From Aestuariibaculum lutulentum (GTDB taxonomy: Bacteria > Bacteroidota > Bacteroidia > Flavobacteriales > Flavobacteriaceae), in NCBI RefSeq assembly GCF_032926325.1, contig NZ_CP136709.1, positions 533,501 to 597,500 on the forward strand: 64,000 nucleotides of DNA. The letters are read 5' to 3'. Position numbers and translations under genes: made by a program. This document shows, in pieces, positions 9,701 through 16,785 of this stretch (the stretch's first letter is position 1; each line of letters starts with the position of its first letter). The notes beneath the pieces were generated by a model, which saw only the letters and a list, made by a program, of their open reading frames with translations, was not told the DNA's origin and did no database searches.

Positions 9701-9898
9701 TTGGAGAAAATAATTCAAAACCCAAATTCTACTAAAGAAGTATGGTTAGTTTTAGGAAAAACTCTAGAATATAAAGAACTTATTAAGGCATTAGAAAAAG
9801 GCAAAGCGGAGGCTATTCAAGCTACTTTATTATTGCACTCAACTTTGCAAAGTGTAGGTACTGTAAACGCTAAACTAAAAGTATTTTGCTCTCCTTAA
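6800..9898 (+). CDS. DEAD/DEAH-type SF2 helicase with C-terminal nuclease-like domain
   Basis: 1032 aa, no signal peptide. The N-terminal ~400 residues are an SF2 helicase: motif I MPTGSGKS (37-44), motif II DEGH (148-151), motif III TATP (173-176), motif VI QQIGRLVR (333-340). The middle is unassigned. Near the C terminus D867, E877 and D880 precede FIHAK with K899, then a Q-rich helix (ALQEVTSQATKN); this spacing fits a PD-(D/E)xK nuclease fold but was judged by eye only. A helicase joined to a nuclease, standing alone among unrelated genes in very AT-rich DNA, is typical of anti-phage defence genes (inference). It is flanked by attC-like repeats, so it may be a mobile cassette. I cannot name a defence family. 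Confidence 0.8.
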   Translation: MKWTNIKKDLRKPQIKSLELTEKYLTSIESGACLIHMPTGSGKSGIIATICNLQFDKCTIIVTPRIALTDQIKSAVEKDFFEDVLKKKANPNNKIFKDLLSDQIPLDDKGNYDDIIYISTIQKLDWIRKNNIHLYESLIKEIKLVIFDEGHYEPAYSWSQTIRGFKSKKILFTATPFRNDLKPFDILDKFIFPYKYADGIKDKYLREVEFKSENREKDDDSFLKKVLAHYKFKFGSFTKDSPKIIIRCSQRSTIIRLTNKIKKDYKSIEVVSIHETFKSSKEPYLVSSVPKKPAKHSAKIWIHQNKLLEGIDDNQFKMLAIYDDFKNDRALIQQIGRLVRVAQTNEQFKAYVIDFSNGRHEKIWNNYLEFDKKLDKSSFKPMSDKILEKFYGIGEDYEYLLDGFKKKFDFNSNKLPESIKIPLRTNFIQKHKNFDLENFKEFISEKLEEDDKRYIYEELTFNKIKLQVYFCLNISLSPYLDDYYSINIGNELIVFFEFNDVLSYFDSTGFLPIGEEDLGLGKVKEADFFKRLFNEEKDSWISSVSLKNSNLGTNSIRAHTISANSIDNTVSYLDDKSQIVSTATGKHRKLIKKKKETEKGIEDTNITQNISRYVGLSKGRVSQRAEWVELDDYVDWVNNIHTIMNDSSLNPKSTFARYAKAVNTVKETNPKHILLDIGEISNDFKLTEELTINDIKYKKNEHLVIEDVCSEVSQGSSANEFEFNIKISDDISVTLQLSYDSKKKTYHVDGDDLDKYYQPNNNVQFITITQFLNTRQSFKIIPEEPNVIYAYGEFYEVHSNFGKGFKEETFNLRDIIIPIKELNTINSEKGKTTTRNAGGSWVQDSIFGLLDDLGVKSELEIHIKTPDIVVFDDMNTEMADVIYGYESKTESKVIFIHAKCGSGSLYSATALQEVTSQATKNIKYLNSYNELPKERIRKWNSKWKSRGLVVDKRIRKPNIKGKETLERLEKIIQNPNSTKEVWLVLGKTLEYKELIKALEKGKAEAIQATLLLHSTLQSVGTVNAKLKVFCSP

Positions 9899-9921
9899 AG
9901 TTGAGTAAAAGCACAGCATAC

Positions 9922-10044
9922 AACACCGTATAAAATTAATTGCTAGTTCAAGCTTATTTACGAAAATGCTCGCGGATTTTCTATTCGGTTTGTATTTGTT
10001 AAATTAGGTGCTTAAACACGCAACTAATCTTATACATCAACGTT
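9922..10044 (+). repeat. attC-like imperfect inverted repeat (element A)
   Basis: 123 bases. The left arm (9922-9953, AACACCGTATAAAATTAATT then GCTAGTTCAAGC) pairs over ~30 bases with the right arm (10010-10044, GCTTAAACACGC...CAACGTT). The ends ATACAAC and GTTAAAA each differ at one position from the integron R-box consensus RYYYAAC/GTTRRRY. It starts 23 bases after the helicase stop codon and ends 11 bases before the next start codon, the position of an attC in a gene cassette. A close relative lies at 34250-34362. Confidence 0.65.
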
Positions 10045-10055
10045 AAAAATTTAAA

Positions 10056-10787
10056 ATGAATAAAACCCCAATCATTTTATTAATTGCACTTTTTCTGCAT
10101 TCATGCTCTCCTAAAATTAGAAGTAGCTTAACCGATACTAAATTCCCCCAATTAGAAGATACCGAACAGGTTTTTCTTTTAGGTCGTGAGGATGAGATTC
10201 CAGAAAACTCACTATTTGTTGGTGATTTAAAAATTGGAGATTCTGGGTTCTCTACAGATTGTGGATACGAAACGGTTATTGAAAATGCCAAGCTAACAGC
10301 CAAAAAATCCGGAGCTAATTTGGTACAATTAGTTGAAATTAAAAAACCAGGTTTTGAAAGTACATGTTATCGTATAAAAGCCAAAATGTATAGAAATATA
10401 CAAACTGAAAAACTAATAGATTTAATTAATGAAGATGAAAGGAGAAATAAATCCAGATTACCTGACAGTGTAAACTATTCGGTTGTCTATTTTTATAGAC
10501 CAAAGAAATTTAATGGTTCATTAATCGGATATAAAATTAAACTTAATAACGATTCCATAATTGGAAGAGTTCGTAGTGGTGAAAAATTTGAATATAGAAC
10601 ATCAAATTATGGTAAACATACCTTCTGGGGAGTTACTGAAGCAAAAGACTCTGTAGTTATAAACATTAAAAAAGGTCAGGAATATTTTGTAAAATGCGGA
10701 ATAAATATGGGTATAGCTATTGGAAGACCAGATATGTATGTAATTGATAATAAGATAGGGATTCGAGAGTATGAACAAATAAAATAA
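10056..10787 (+). CDS. Lipoprotein with DUF2846-like C-terminal domain
   Basis: 243 aa with a lipoprotein signal (LFLHSC, Cys17). The first half (VGDLKIGDSGFSTDCG, then ENAKLTAKKSGANLVQL) resembles small Bacteroidota lipoproteins with a conserved Cys pair. The second half, from about residue 146 (VVYFYRPKKFNGSLIGYKI, ...YGKHTFWGVTE, ...GQEYFVKCGI), matches the DUF2846 beta-sandwich pattern. Function unknown; envelope location expected. It is a single gene between two attC-like repeats. A second DUF2846-like protein is encoded at 18425-18991. Confidence 0.75.
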   Translation: MNKTPIILLIALFLHSCSPKIRSSLTDTKFPQLEDTEQVFLLGREDEIPENSLFVGDLKIGDSGFSTDCGYETVIENAKLTAKKSGANLVQLVEIKKPGFESTCYRIKAKMYRNIQTEKLIDLINEDERRNKSRLPDSVNYSVVYFYRPKKFNGSLIGYKIKLNNDSIIGRVRSGEKFEYRTSNYGKHTFWGVTEAKDSVVINIKKGQEYFVKCGINMGIAIGRPDMYVIDNKIGIREYEQIK

Positions 10788-10795
10788 AAACTTTT

Positions 10796-10925
10796 CCCTG
10801 TATTATATAAGTTTTGTTGAATCGGATTTTCTTCTCGAAAAATCCTCGCAATTTCACTATATTAGTTATGTAATCTGAGAATCCTATCGGATTTTCTTGT
10901 AACAAACCTAAGCAAAACGGCTGTT
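10796..10925 (+). repeat. attC-like imperfect inverted repeat (element B)
   Basis: ATAAGTTTTGTTGAA (10807-10821) pairs imperfectly with TTGTAACAAACCTAAG (10897-10912), and an inner GGATTTTC/GAAAAATCC hairpin sits in the middle. The right end GTTGTGT is close to the R-box consensus; the left end lacks a clear AAC. It contains the core AAAATCCTCGCAATTTCAC (10839-10857) shared with elements C and D. Confidence 0.5.
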
Positions 10926-10999
10926 GTGTATTTTAGAAAAGGAGGATAAATACATTTAAAGGAAAATTAAATCGGAACAAACTATAATACATCTATAAT

Positions 11000-11650
11000 A
11001 TGACGAAACTGAAGCAGTATCTACCATATGTTTTATTATTAGTCTACATTATCGAATTTATTGCATTAGCAATAAACCCAATTGACAGAGCCGTATGGTT
11101 TGCTGAAAATTTACCCATTATAGTACCTGTAGTGCTCTTGGTTTTTACTTTTAAGAAATTTAGGTTTTCGAATTTATCATACTTCTTAATAACTTTATTC
11201 TTCATGTTTCATACATATGGGGGCCATTTCACTTTTGAACTAGCTCCCTTCAATTTAGGAAATAAAATATTAGCTAATCTCAATATGGATTTCTTATTTC
11301 CAAGTGATCGAAATAATTTTGACAGAGTTGGCCATTTTTTAGTTGGTATTCTTGCCTATCCTATTGCCGAACTTTTTTTAAGAAAAGGTTGGGTTAATAA
11401 TAAAACGACTGCTATTATTCTTGGAATTCTTGCTATGGGATTCTGGGGTGCTCTATATGAGATAATAGAAATGTATTACGCAGTATTAAAAGGAGGTAAC
11501 TCTGGAGCTGCTTTCCTTGGATCACAGGGAGATATATGGGATGCACAAAAAGATATGTTTTTAGATATTCTTGGTGCGATATCAGTGTTTATAATATTGG
11601 GATATTATCTTAATAAAAATGATAATAACTATCCGTTAAGCAAAACATAG
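11000..11650 (+). CDS. YjdF/DUF2238 family membrane protein
   Basis: 216 aa with about six predicted membrane segments. Conserved blocks of the family are all present: HTYGGH (71-76), DRVGH (108-112), AYPIAELFLR (119-128), YEIIE (153-157) and SQGDIWDAQKDM (175-186). Biochemical role unknown; it is an integral inner-membrane protein. It stands alone as a + strand gene between two repeat-rich intergenic segments. The family assignment is strong because the polar motifs between the membrane helices match closely; full length for the family. Confidence 0.9.
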   Translation: MTKLKQYLPYVLLLVYIIEFIALAINPIDRAVWFAENLPIIVPVVLLVFTFKKFRFSNLSYFLITLFFMFHTYGGHFTFELAPFNLGNKILANLNMDFLFPSDRNNFDRVGHFLVGILAYPIAELFLRKGWVNNKTTAIILGILAMGFWGALYEIIEMYYAVLKGGNSGAAFLGSQGDIWDAQKDMFLDILGAISVFIILGYYLNKNDNNYPLSKT

Positions 11651-11679
11651 AACGTTTAAGACGAATCAAAAAAAAGAAA

Positions 11680-11880
11680 AAAAGCGTACGACAACACGTG
11701 GTAAAAGACATAACCACAATCTTTGCCCCTTGTAAGTATCGCAATTAAATTTCCGTAATACAGATTGACATTCAGGCTAATCGAATGATTGCCTCGACCT
11801 AATATCACAAAGGTAGAGCACAATTGCAAGGAGTGAAAGGATGCAGCATAACATTGAAGAAATTTAGAACCTTTACCCAA
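11680..11880 (+). repeat. Structured non-coding segment (element E)
   Basis: This fills most of the 304-base gap between the YjdF gene and the next small gene. It begins ACGACAACACGTGGTAAAAG, similar in its ACAACAC start to element A, and shows partly complementary blocks (for example CCTTG with CAAGG and CGCAATT with AATTGC). It is longer than a usual attC and I cannot fold it confidently. The - strand ORF over it is probably spurious. Confidence 0.35.
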
Positions 11881-11954
11881 AAAATGATAAGCACTAAATA
11901 ACTAATGATAAAGCTATATAAAAGTAAACATTCACTAAACTAAACCCGGCAAGT

Positions 11955-12146
11955 ATGAAAACAAACGGTATGTTTTTTAAAGTAGTGATTGCATTTCTAA
12001 TTGCCTTTGCGGCGGCAAGCCTAGTTACATTGTTATGGAATTTGTTAATCGAAAAAAATGGAGCAATAGTTGATTGGGGAACATCATTTTTCTTAGCGAT
12101 ATTAATAGGGATAATTATACCAATTGCCAGGAATAAAATGAAATAA
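11955..12146 (+). CDS. Small two-helix membrane protein
   Basis: 63 aa with two hydrophobic segments (residues ~7-29 and ~42-57) separated by a short loop, KNGAIVDWGTS, and ending in the basic tail RNKMK. It belongs to no family I recognise. Both neighbours are unrelated and the gene sits between repeat-type spacers, so it looks like another single-gene module of the array. Small membrane proteins of this kind are common in cassettes, including toxin and immunity types, but nothing here shows such a role. Confidence 0.6.
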   Translation: MKTNGMFFKVVIAFLIAFAAASLVTLLWNLLIEKNGAIVDWGTSFFLAILIGIIIPIARNKMK

Positions 12147-12157
12147 AAACGATTTGT

Positions 12158-12282
12158 AACACCTCATAAAGTTCATGACTTCTAATTTTCTTCTCGGAAA
12201 ATCCTCGCAATTTCACTATCTTAGTTAATAAACCTGAAAATCAGATATATTTTCTGAGATCATAGACCTTATACGAACCGTT
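12158..12282 (+). repeat. attC-like imperfect inverted repeat (element C)
   Basis: 125 bases with AAC at the left (12158) and GTT at the right (12280-12282). The left arm CATAAAGTTCATGACTTC pairs with the right arm GAGATCATAGACCTTATACG with about 13 of 17 inner positions complementary. It contains a 38-base core (12197-12234) identical to that of element D. Confidence 0.6.
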
Positions 12283-12337
12283 TTCTGTAATAAGTTAATC
12301 TAACCAAATAATAGAATGAATGATTAAAACTAATATC

Positions 12338-12808
12338 ATGAAATATCTAATCCTCATTTTGGCTTTTTCATTGGTTTATAGTTTAGGAGCTCAAGAGGAT
12401 GAACTAAAATCAAAAACTTTTTTGAGAGTTTACAATTTAAACGGTAAAAAAATAGCGAAAGGGAAGTTGTTATCGACAGATAAATTCAATTTAAAATTAA
12501 AAAGAAATAAGAATCATATAACTATCGCTCTTGATAGTATAGGTTCAATTAAAACTAAAAGATCTGCAGGTCATAACATATTAATAGGCTCATCAATTGG
12601 TGCTGGGGCTGCAATGATTCTTATTGGAACATCAGGAACATCGGCAGATAATTATGATACCCTCACAGGAATTGGGTTTTTATTATTGACCCTAGGTGGT
12701 ACGGGAATTGGGGGAATTACTGCTATTGGTAAAAACTCTAGGACATTCCAAATCAATGGAGATCCAATTAAATGGGAAGCATTTAGAAGTCTTATAATTA
12801 ATGATTGA
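12338..12808 (+). CDS. Secreted protein with glycine-rich hydrophobic segment, unknown function
   Basis: 156 aa from the Met that opens a good signal peptide (MKYLILILAFSLVYSLGAQ); an in-frame ATG at 12320 would add six residues and is less likely. The mature N-terminal part is a beta-rich block (FLRVYNLNGKKIAKGKL, LDSIGSIKTKRSAG), followed by a Gly-rich hydrophobic stretch (residues ~82-125) that may span the membrane or pack into it, and a short tail ending in ALRSLI-like ...FRSLIIND. I do not recognise the family. It lies between element C and a short hairpin. Confidence 0.65.
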   Translation: MKYLILILAFSLVYSLGAQEDELKSKTFLRVYNLNGKKIAKGKLLSTDKFNLKLKRNKNHITIALDSIGSIKTKRSAGHNILIGSSIGAGAAMILIGTSGTSADNYDTLTGIGFLLLTLGGTGIGGITAIGKNSRTFQINGDPIKWEAFRSLIIND

Positions 12809-12832
12809 CTAAAAAGAATATAACATACACCA

Positions 12833-12856
12833 TAAACTGCATTAAAACACAGTTTA
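12833..12856. repeat. Short hairpin between cassette genes
   Basis: TAAACTG (12833-12839) and CAGTTTA (12850-12856) form a perfect 7-base stem in the 63-base gap before the GNAT gene. It is shorter than the other elements and lacks clear AAC/GTT ends; it may be a reduced element or a simple hairpin. Confidence 0.35.
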
Positions 12857-12871
12857 GTCAAACCTGACCGA

Positions 12872-13336
12872 ATGAAATTCATTGAACGCTTTAAATTATC
12901 TGAATCTGAAAAACTTCAGGTTTTAGAATTGTGGAATAATGAATATCCTGAAAACCTGTCTTACGAGTCTATTGAGGAACTTGATGAATATCTTCAGAAA
13001 CTGACTGAACAATCTCATTTACTTCTTATTGATTCTTATCATGAAATTAAGGGTTGGTATTTTGACTTTAAACGTGAAAACGCAAAATGGTTTGCAATTA
13101 TTTTAGACACTAGCATTCAGGGCAAGGGTCTTGGGACTAAAATATTGAAGCTTGCACAAAAAAAAGAGAATGAATTGAACGGTTGGGTAATTGACCATAA
13201 CAGAGATAAAAAGAAAAACGGAGAGTTTTATCATTCACCTTTAAACTTTTATATTAAAAATGGATTTAAAAAAATGACAATGGAACGATTGGAATTAAAT
13301 AACATATCTGCCCTAAAAATCCATTGGAAAAAATAA
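12872..13336 (+). CDS. GNAT family N-acetyltransferase
   Basis: 154 aa. The acetyl-CoA binding motif A is visible as LDTSIQGKGLGTKIL (78-92, with QGKGLG at 83-88), and the C-terminal NFYIKNGFKK matches motif B. Full length for a compact GNAT. The acceptor substrate cannot be read from sequence; small-molecule or antibiotic acetyltransferases are frequent in cassettes, but that is only a parallel. It is the last gene before element D and has no partner gene. Confidence 0.85.
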   Translation: MKFIERFKLSESEKLQVLELWNNEYPENLSYESIEELDEYLQKLTEQSHLLLIDSYHEIKGWYFDFKRENAKWFAIILDTSIQGKGLGTKILKLAQKKENELNGWVIDHNRDKKKNGEFYHSPLNFYIKNGFKKMTMERLELNNISALKIHWKK

Positions 13337-13348
13337 AATAACGTAAAC

Positions 13349-13467
13349 AACCATGCAAAGTTTATTCATCCCATTTTACTAGATGAAAATCCTCGCAATT
13401 TCACTATCTTAGTTAATAAACCAGATATCCTATTGGATATTCATGTACCCCGACCTTATAAGCTGTT
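13349..13467 (+). repeat. attC-like imperfect inverted repeat (element D)
   Basis: 119 bases starting AAC (13349-13351) and ending GTT (13465-13467); the right end GTTAAGC fits GTTRRRY exactly. Arm pairing is weaker than in A and C. The 38-base core at 13385-13422 is identical to 12197-12234. It starts 12 bases after the GNAT stop codon. Confidence 0.55.
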
Positions 13468-13526
13468 AAGCACTATGCTTACCAACTCATGTTTAATTGA
13501 ATATTTCAAAATAAAAAACGGCCTTA

Positions 13527-14831
13527 ATGAGACTAGATCCCATAGATAAGTATTTGTTAATTCCAATAAATCGGTTTATTAGCAATTCAACAACCAGTGG
13601 CATTCTGTTATTTGCATCTGCGATACTGGCATTAATACTTGCAAATTCGCCGCTTAAAGATGCTTACCATCATTTTTGGGAGCATACCTTTACTATTGGT
13701 TTTAGTGATTTTAAAGTGTCTAAATCTTTGCATCACTGGATTAATGACGGGTTGATGTCGATATTCTTTTTTGTAGTGGGTTTAGAATTAAAGAGAGAAA
13801 TTATGGCTGGCGAACTTTCGAAACCTAAAAATGCAATGCTACCTATTTTTTCAGCCATAGGCGGTATGGTGGTTCCTGCATTACTATACTGGTTATGGAA
13901 TTCATCAGGCGAAGCTTCCAATGGATGGGGGATTCCAATGGCAACAGATATTGCTTTTGCATTAGGTATCCTCTACTTATTAGGAGATAGAGTACCCATA
14001 TCACTTAAGATATTCTTAACGGCTTTGGCTATTGTTGACGATTTGGGAGCAGTATTGGTTATAGCCTTTTTCTACACTTCCGATATTTCCACAATTAGCC
14101 TATTGATAGGGGCCGGTTTTTTTGCTGTGCTTTTATTAGCTAATATTTTAGGGGTGAGAAGCACTGTATTTTATGGAGTTGTTGGCATTGGTGGCTTATG
14201 GATGGCTTTTTTGCTCTCTGGAATTCATGCTACCATTGCTGGTGTAATTGCAGCTCTTACAATTCCTGGAAATGTTAAAATTGGAGACACTTTATTTGTT
14301 AAAAAAATGAATGAACTTACTAATGAGTTTGAAAGAAGTGCGCCTAACAATGTTTCTCTTATTACGTCAGACCAGCTTCATATTTTAGAAAAAATAAGTC
14401 GTTACTCGAAAGGAGCTATGACTCCGCTTCAACGTCTTGAACATGGTATGCACCCATTGGTTAGTTATGTGGTTATGCCCATATTTGCGCTTGCCAATGC
14501 TGGCATAACGTTTTCCGGAAGTTTTTTCGATAATTTGGGTAGTCATGTTAGCCTGGGTGTCATATTTGGCCTGGCGTTTGGTAAATTTATTGGAGTGGTC
14601 GGTTTTTCTAAAATCTTAATAAAACTAAAATTAGCAACACTTCCCGAAGGTGTTAACTGGAGGCAAATTTATGGAACAGCTTTACTGGCAGGTATTGGTT
14701 TTACCATGTCTTTATTTATAACAGATCTGGCATTTGCCGATCCAGCCTATATTCTGCAAGCCAAAATAGGTATTTTTGCAGCTTCACTTTTGTGTGGTAT
14801 TGCCGGGTATTTGACTTTAAGAAAAGCCTAA
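13527..14831 (+). CDS. nhaA: Na+/H+ antiporter NhaA
   Basis: 434 aa, the normal length for the family, with about 12 membrane helices. It exchanges cytoplasmic Na+ (or Li+) for external protons at the inner membrane and supports pH and salt tolerance. Diagnostic motifs are FFFVVGLELKRE (80-91), ATDIAFALG (139-147, D141) and LAIVDDLGAV (167-176), where D171-D172 correspond to the ion-binding aspartate pair. The C-terminal YGTALLAGIGFTMSLFI block is typical. It follows element D but no attC-like repeat follows it, so it may be the first resident gene after the array. A salt-handling gene fits a marine host. Confidence 0.96.
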   Translation: MRLDPIDKYLLIPINRFISNSTTSGILLFASAILALILANSPLKDAYHHFWEHTFTIGFSDFKVSKSLHHWINDGLMSIFFFVVGLELKREIMAGELSKPKNAMLPIFSAIGGMVVPALLYWLWNSSGEASNGWGIPMATDIAFALGILYLLGDRVPISLKIFLTALAIVDDLGAVLVIAFFYTSDISTISLLIGAGFFAVLLLANILGVRSTVFYGVVGIGGLWMAFLLSGIHATIAGVIAALTIPGNVKIGDTLFVKKMNELTNEFERSAPNNVSLITSDQLHILEKISRYSKGAMTPLQRLEHGMHPLVSYVVMPIFALANAGITFSGSFFDNLGSHVSLGVIFGLAFGKFIGVVGFSKILIKLKLATLPEGVNWRQIYGTALLAGIGFTMSLFITDLAFADPAYILQAKIGIFAASLLCGIAGYLTLRKA

Positions 14832-14978
14832 ACCAAAATGACATGGTAACATTATTTTTAAATGAAGGATGGCTCAACATCCCTTGATTTATTATTACAA
14901 ATTACCTCCCCCTTTTAGCTTATTGACAAAAAAATGCGTAATTTAAAGTAGTGCATTCAAGTGTGCCTTACAACGAAT

Positions 14979-16025
14979 ATGAAACCGAATACAACGCATA
15001 TAACCCTCATATTCTTTCTCCTTTTTGCTATACCAATACTAATAGCACAGGAAAAACCTTTGGTCTATACACCAGGTCCTGCAAACCTGAACCCCGACAC
15101 TTTTGCGCATATTTATTTTTTGAGAGAACAGGATGACGATTTCCCCGATAACTGGTTAGCCGTAATACTTAATGATGATGCCGGATTTTGTGTAAAAGCT
15201 AAAATGAATAACGTGTATCGGGTTCATACCAGACTAACAGACACGACAAAACTGCACACAAAAATTAAGAATGCATACATCGAATTAAATCTTATCCTGC
15301 AACCTGGTAATGACTACTATGTCTCGCTAAAACCTGAACGAAACACTCAGGGCCTTTTGGGGTCTTTAAAACCATTGGATAACGCCGAAGGAAAAGCCAG
15401 ACTACAGGCCTACACCGGCCATATTCAAGACCGGTATTGCATTGTTCCTATGACTGGTAATTATGACTTCCGTGAAAATATATACAACGATACCATACCC
15501 TGGTATGCCGACAAAACACACAACTACCTTTTTAGACCCTTACCTTCCTGGGAAATACTGGGTCAGGATAGCCCAAATACGGCATTTGCCTTCAGAAACC
15601 CTTTAATTTCAAACACCTATTCTGAAGCTGGTGGTATTACGAATTTATCCTTAAAAAAATGTACGACAATAGAAGCCTTCGATAACTACTGCAACACAAC
15701 ATTTATAAAAACCATTTTAGACAAACAACACGACACCTTAACCGGCATCACTCTAACGCCGGTATCTTTACCAAAGGGTATAAGCTATGCCCGAATGCTG
15801 GCTATTGAAAACAAGAATACGAGTGCCATGCTGCCTGAAACTACTGAACTACTTATGCGCTCTGTTCATATTGTATTCTTCTGGACCGACGAAAAAGGCA
15901 AAGGCAACACAGCCAGTATGTACCTGTCTGAACGTGGCGTACCTAACGAGTTGCATAACTTCTCTACCCTGCAAGATCGTTTGCTTTGGGTGTGGCATAG
16001 TTTTAAGCTGGTAAATATTAAATAA
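14979..16025 (+). CDS. Secreted protein of unknown function
   Basis: 348 aa from the ATG that opens a signal peptide (MKPNTTHITLIFFLLFAIPI..AQ); a GTG 18 bases upstream is in frame but unlikely. The mature protein has many aromatic and Asn residues and looks globular and periplasmic. It carries YFLREQDDDFPDNWLAVILN near the start, vaguely like DUF2846 proteins, and four Cys in total in the mature part. I recognise no family. A TTG...TAATTTAA promoter-like pair lies at 14923-14946. It is monocistronic. Confidence 0.65.
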   Translation: MKPNTTHITLIFFLLFAIPILIAQEKPLVYTPGPANLNPDTFAHIYFLREQDDDFPDNWLAVILNDDAGFCVKAKMNNVYRVHTRLTDTTKLHTKIKNAYIELNLILQPGNDYYVSLKPERNTQGLLGSLKPLDNAEGKARLQAYTGHIQDRYCIVPMTGNYDFRENIYNDTIPWYADKTHNYLFRPLPSWEILGQDSPNTAFAFRNPLISNTYSEAGGITNLSLKKCTTIEAFDNYCNTTFIKTILDKQHDTLTGITLTPVSLPKGISYARMLAIENKNTSAMLPETTELLMRSVHIVFFWTDEKGKGNTASMYLSERGVPNELHNFSTLQDRLLWVWHSFKLVNIK

Positions 16026-16041
16026 AAGGTTAACTCCTTTT

Positions 16042-16074
16042 GTTAATAACTCTGAAAAACTGTGCGTAACTTCG
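16042..16074. repeat. 33-base repeat, copy 2 (copy 1 at 6629-6661)
   Basis: Same GTTAATAA-N12-GTGCGTAACTTCG layout as at 6629-6661. It lies between two convergent genes, where a promoter reading + would have no nearby target (the next + gene begins at 18425), so it is more likely a repeat remnant. A small palindrome, TTGAATT/AATTCAA (16078-16098), follows. Confidence 0.5.
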
Positions 16075-16149
16075 TTTTTGAATTGAACCAGAATTCAAAT
16101 AATCATGGCATACATAACCCAAGTAGTTCAATAAAATACCCTAACATAT

Positions 16150-16785
16150 TTACCACACCCACCAGGGAGCAGAAGATTGTTCCATGTATAACCAAAAGTC
16201 AAAAAAACAATGTGCTAAAATAGCAGGCCATAACGATCCTGTTGCTTTGCGGGAATAACCCAAAATCAGTCCTGCCAGAAAAGTATATCCAAATAACTCT
16301 AAAGCGCTATTATTAAGAAGTTGCGAAGGGAATACAAACAATAGCCCTTTGTATCCGGCATGCGACACGGAAGCCAGTATGACAGCTCCTGTTGGACTCC
16401 ATCGTTGCGCAGCTCCCTGCACAAATCCTCTAAAGATAACTTCTTCTACAAAACCTATAAAAACAGCAACGATTACAAATACGCCTATTTTAGATGGTAT
16501 GGCCGGCAAGCCATCTTCTATTCGTGAATAAACCGAAAGAGCCAAAGAAAAAACAAAGGCTATAACAATCCAGTTACGGGATTTCTTAAAACGCCATAAG
16601 TCAGGAGTAAAAACAGACTCTGGAATATCTCTATGTATAGCACTCATCCAGTAACCTGCCAGAATTAAAGCCAATAAGGCAACTGCTTTTAAAGGAAATT
16701 CAAAATTGATAAGCAACGAAAAAAGCCATAAGGTTCCGGTAAGAGCAAGGGGTTTAAATAAGACTTTGTTAGACTTTTCAATCAT
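16150..16785 (-). CDS. CPBP family glutamic-type intramembrane protease
   Basis: 211 aa, multi-pass membrane protein of the CAAX-protease/bacteriocin-processing (Abi) family. The full active-site set is visible: EEVIFRG (E114, E115, R119), SHAGYKG (H142) and AHCFFDF (H192, D196). Members cleave substrates inside the membrane; some act as sorting proteases on C-terminal tags (myxosortases). Its start overlaps the end of the upstream leucine-rich-repeat gene by 8 bases, so the two are translationally coupled. That upstream protein ends in a Cys-containing tag with a membrane helix and basic tail, which makes it the obvious candidate substrate (inference). Confidence 0.9.
   Translation of the reverse strand: MIEKSNKVLFKPLALTGTLWLFSLLINFEFPLKAVALLALILAGYWMSAIHRDIPESVFTPDLWRFKKSRNWIVIAFVFSLALSVYSRIEDGLPAIPSKIGVFVIVAVFIGFVEEVIFRGFVQGAAQRWSPTGAVILASVSHAGYKGLLFVFPSQLLNNSALELFGYTFLAGLILGYSRKATGSLWPAILAHCFFDFWLYMEQSSAPWWVW

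Noticed and set aside
11656..11880. 74-aa ORF on the - strand
   Set aside because: It covers a structured spacer, has no family resemblance and no clear start signal.
12833..12856. Sixth attC-like element
   Set aside because: Only a 7-base stem, no AAC/GTT ends and no shared core; kept as a simple hairpin.
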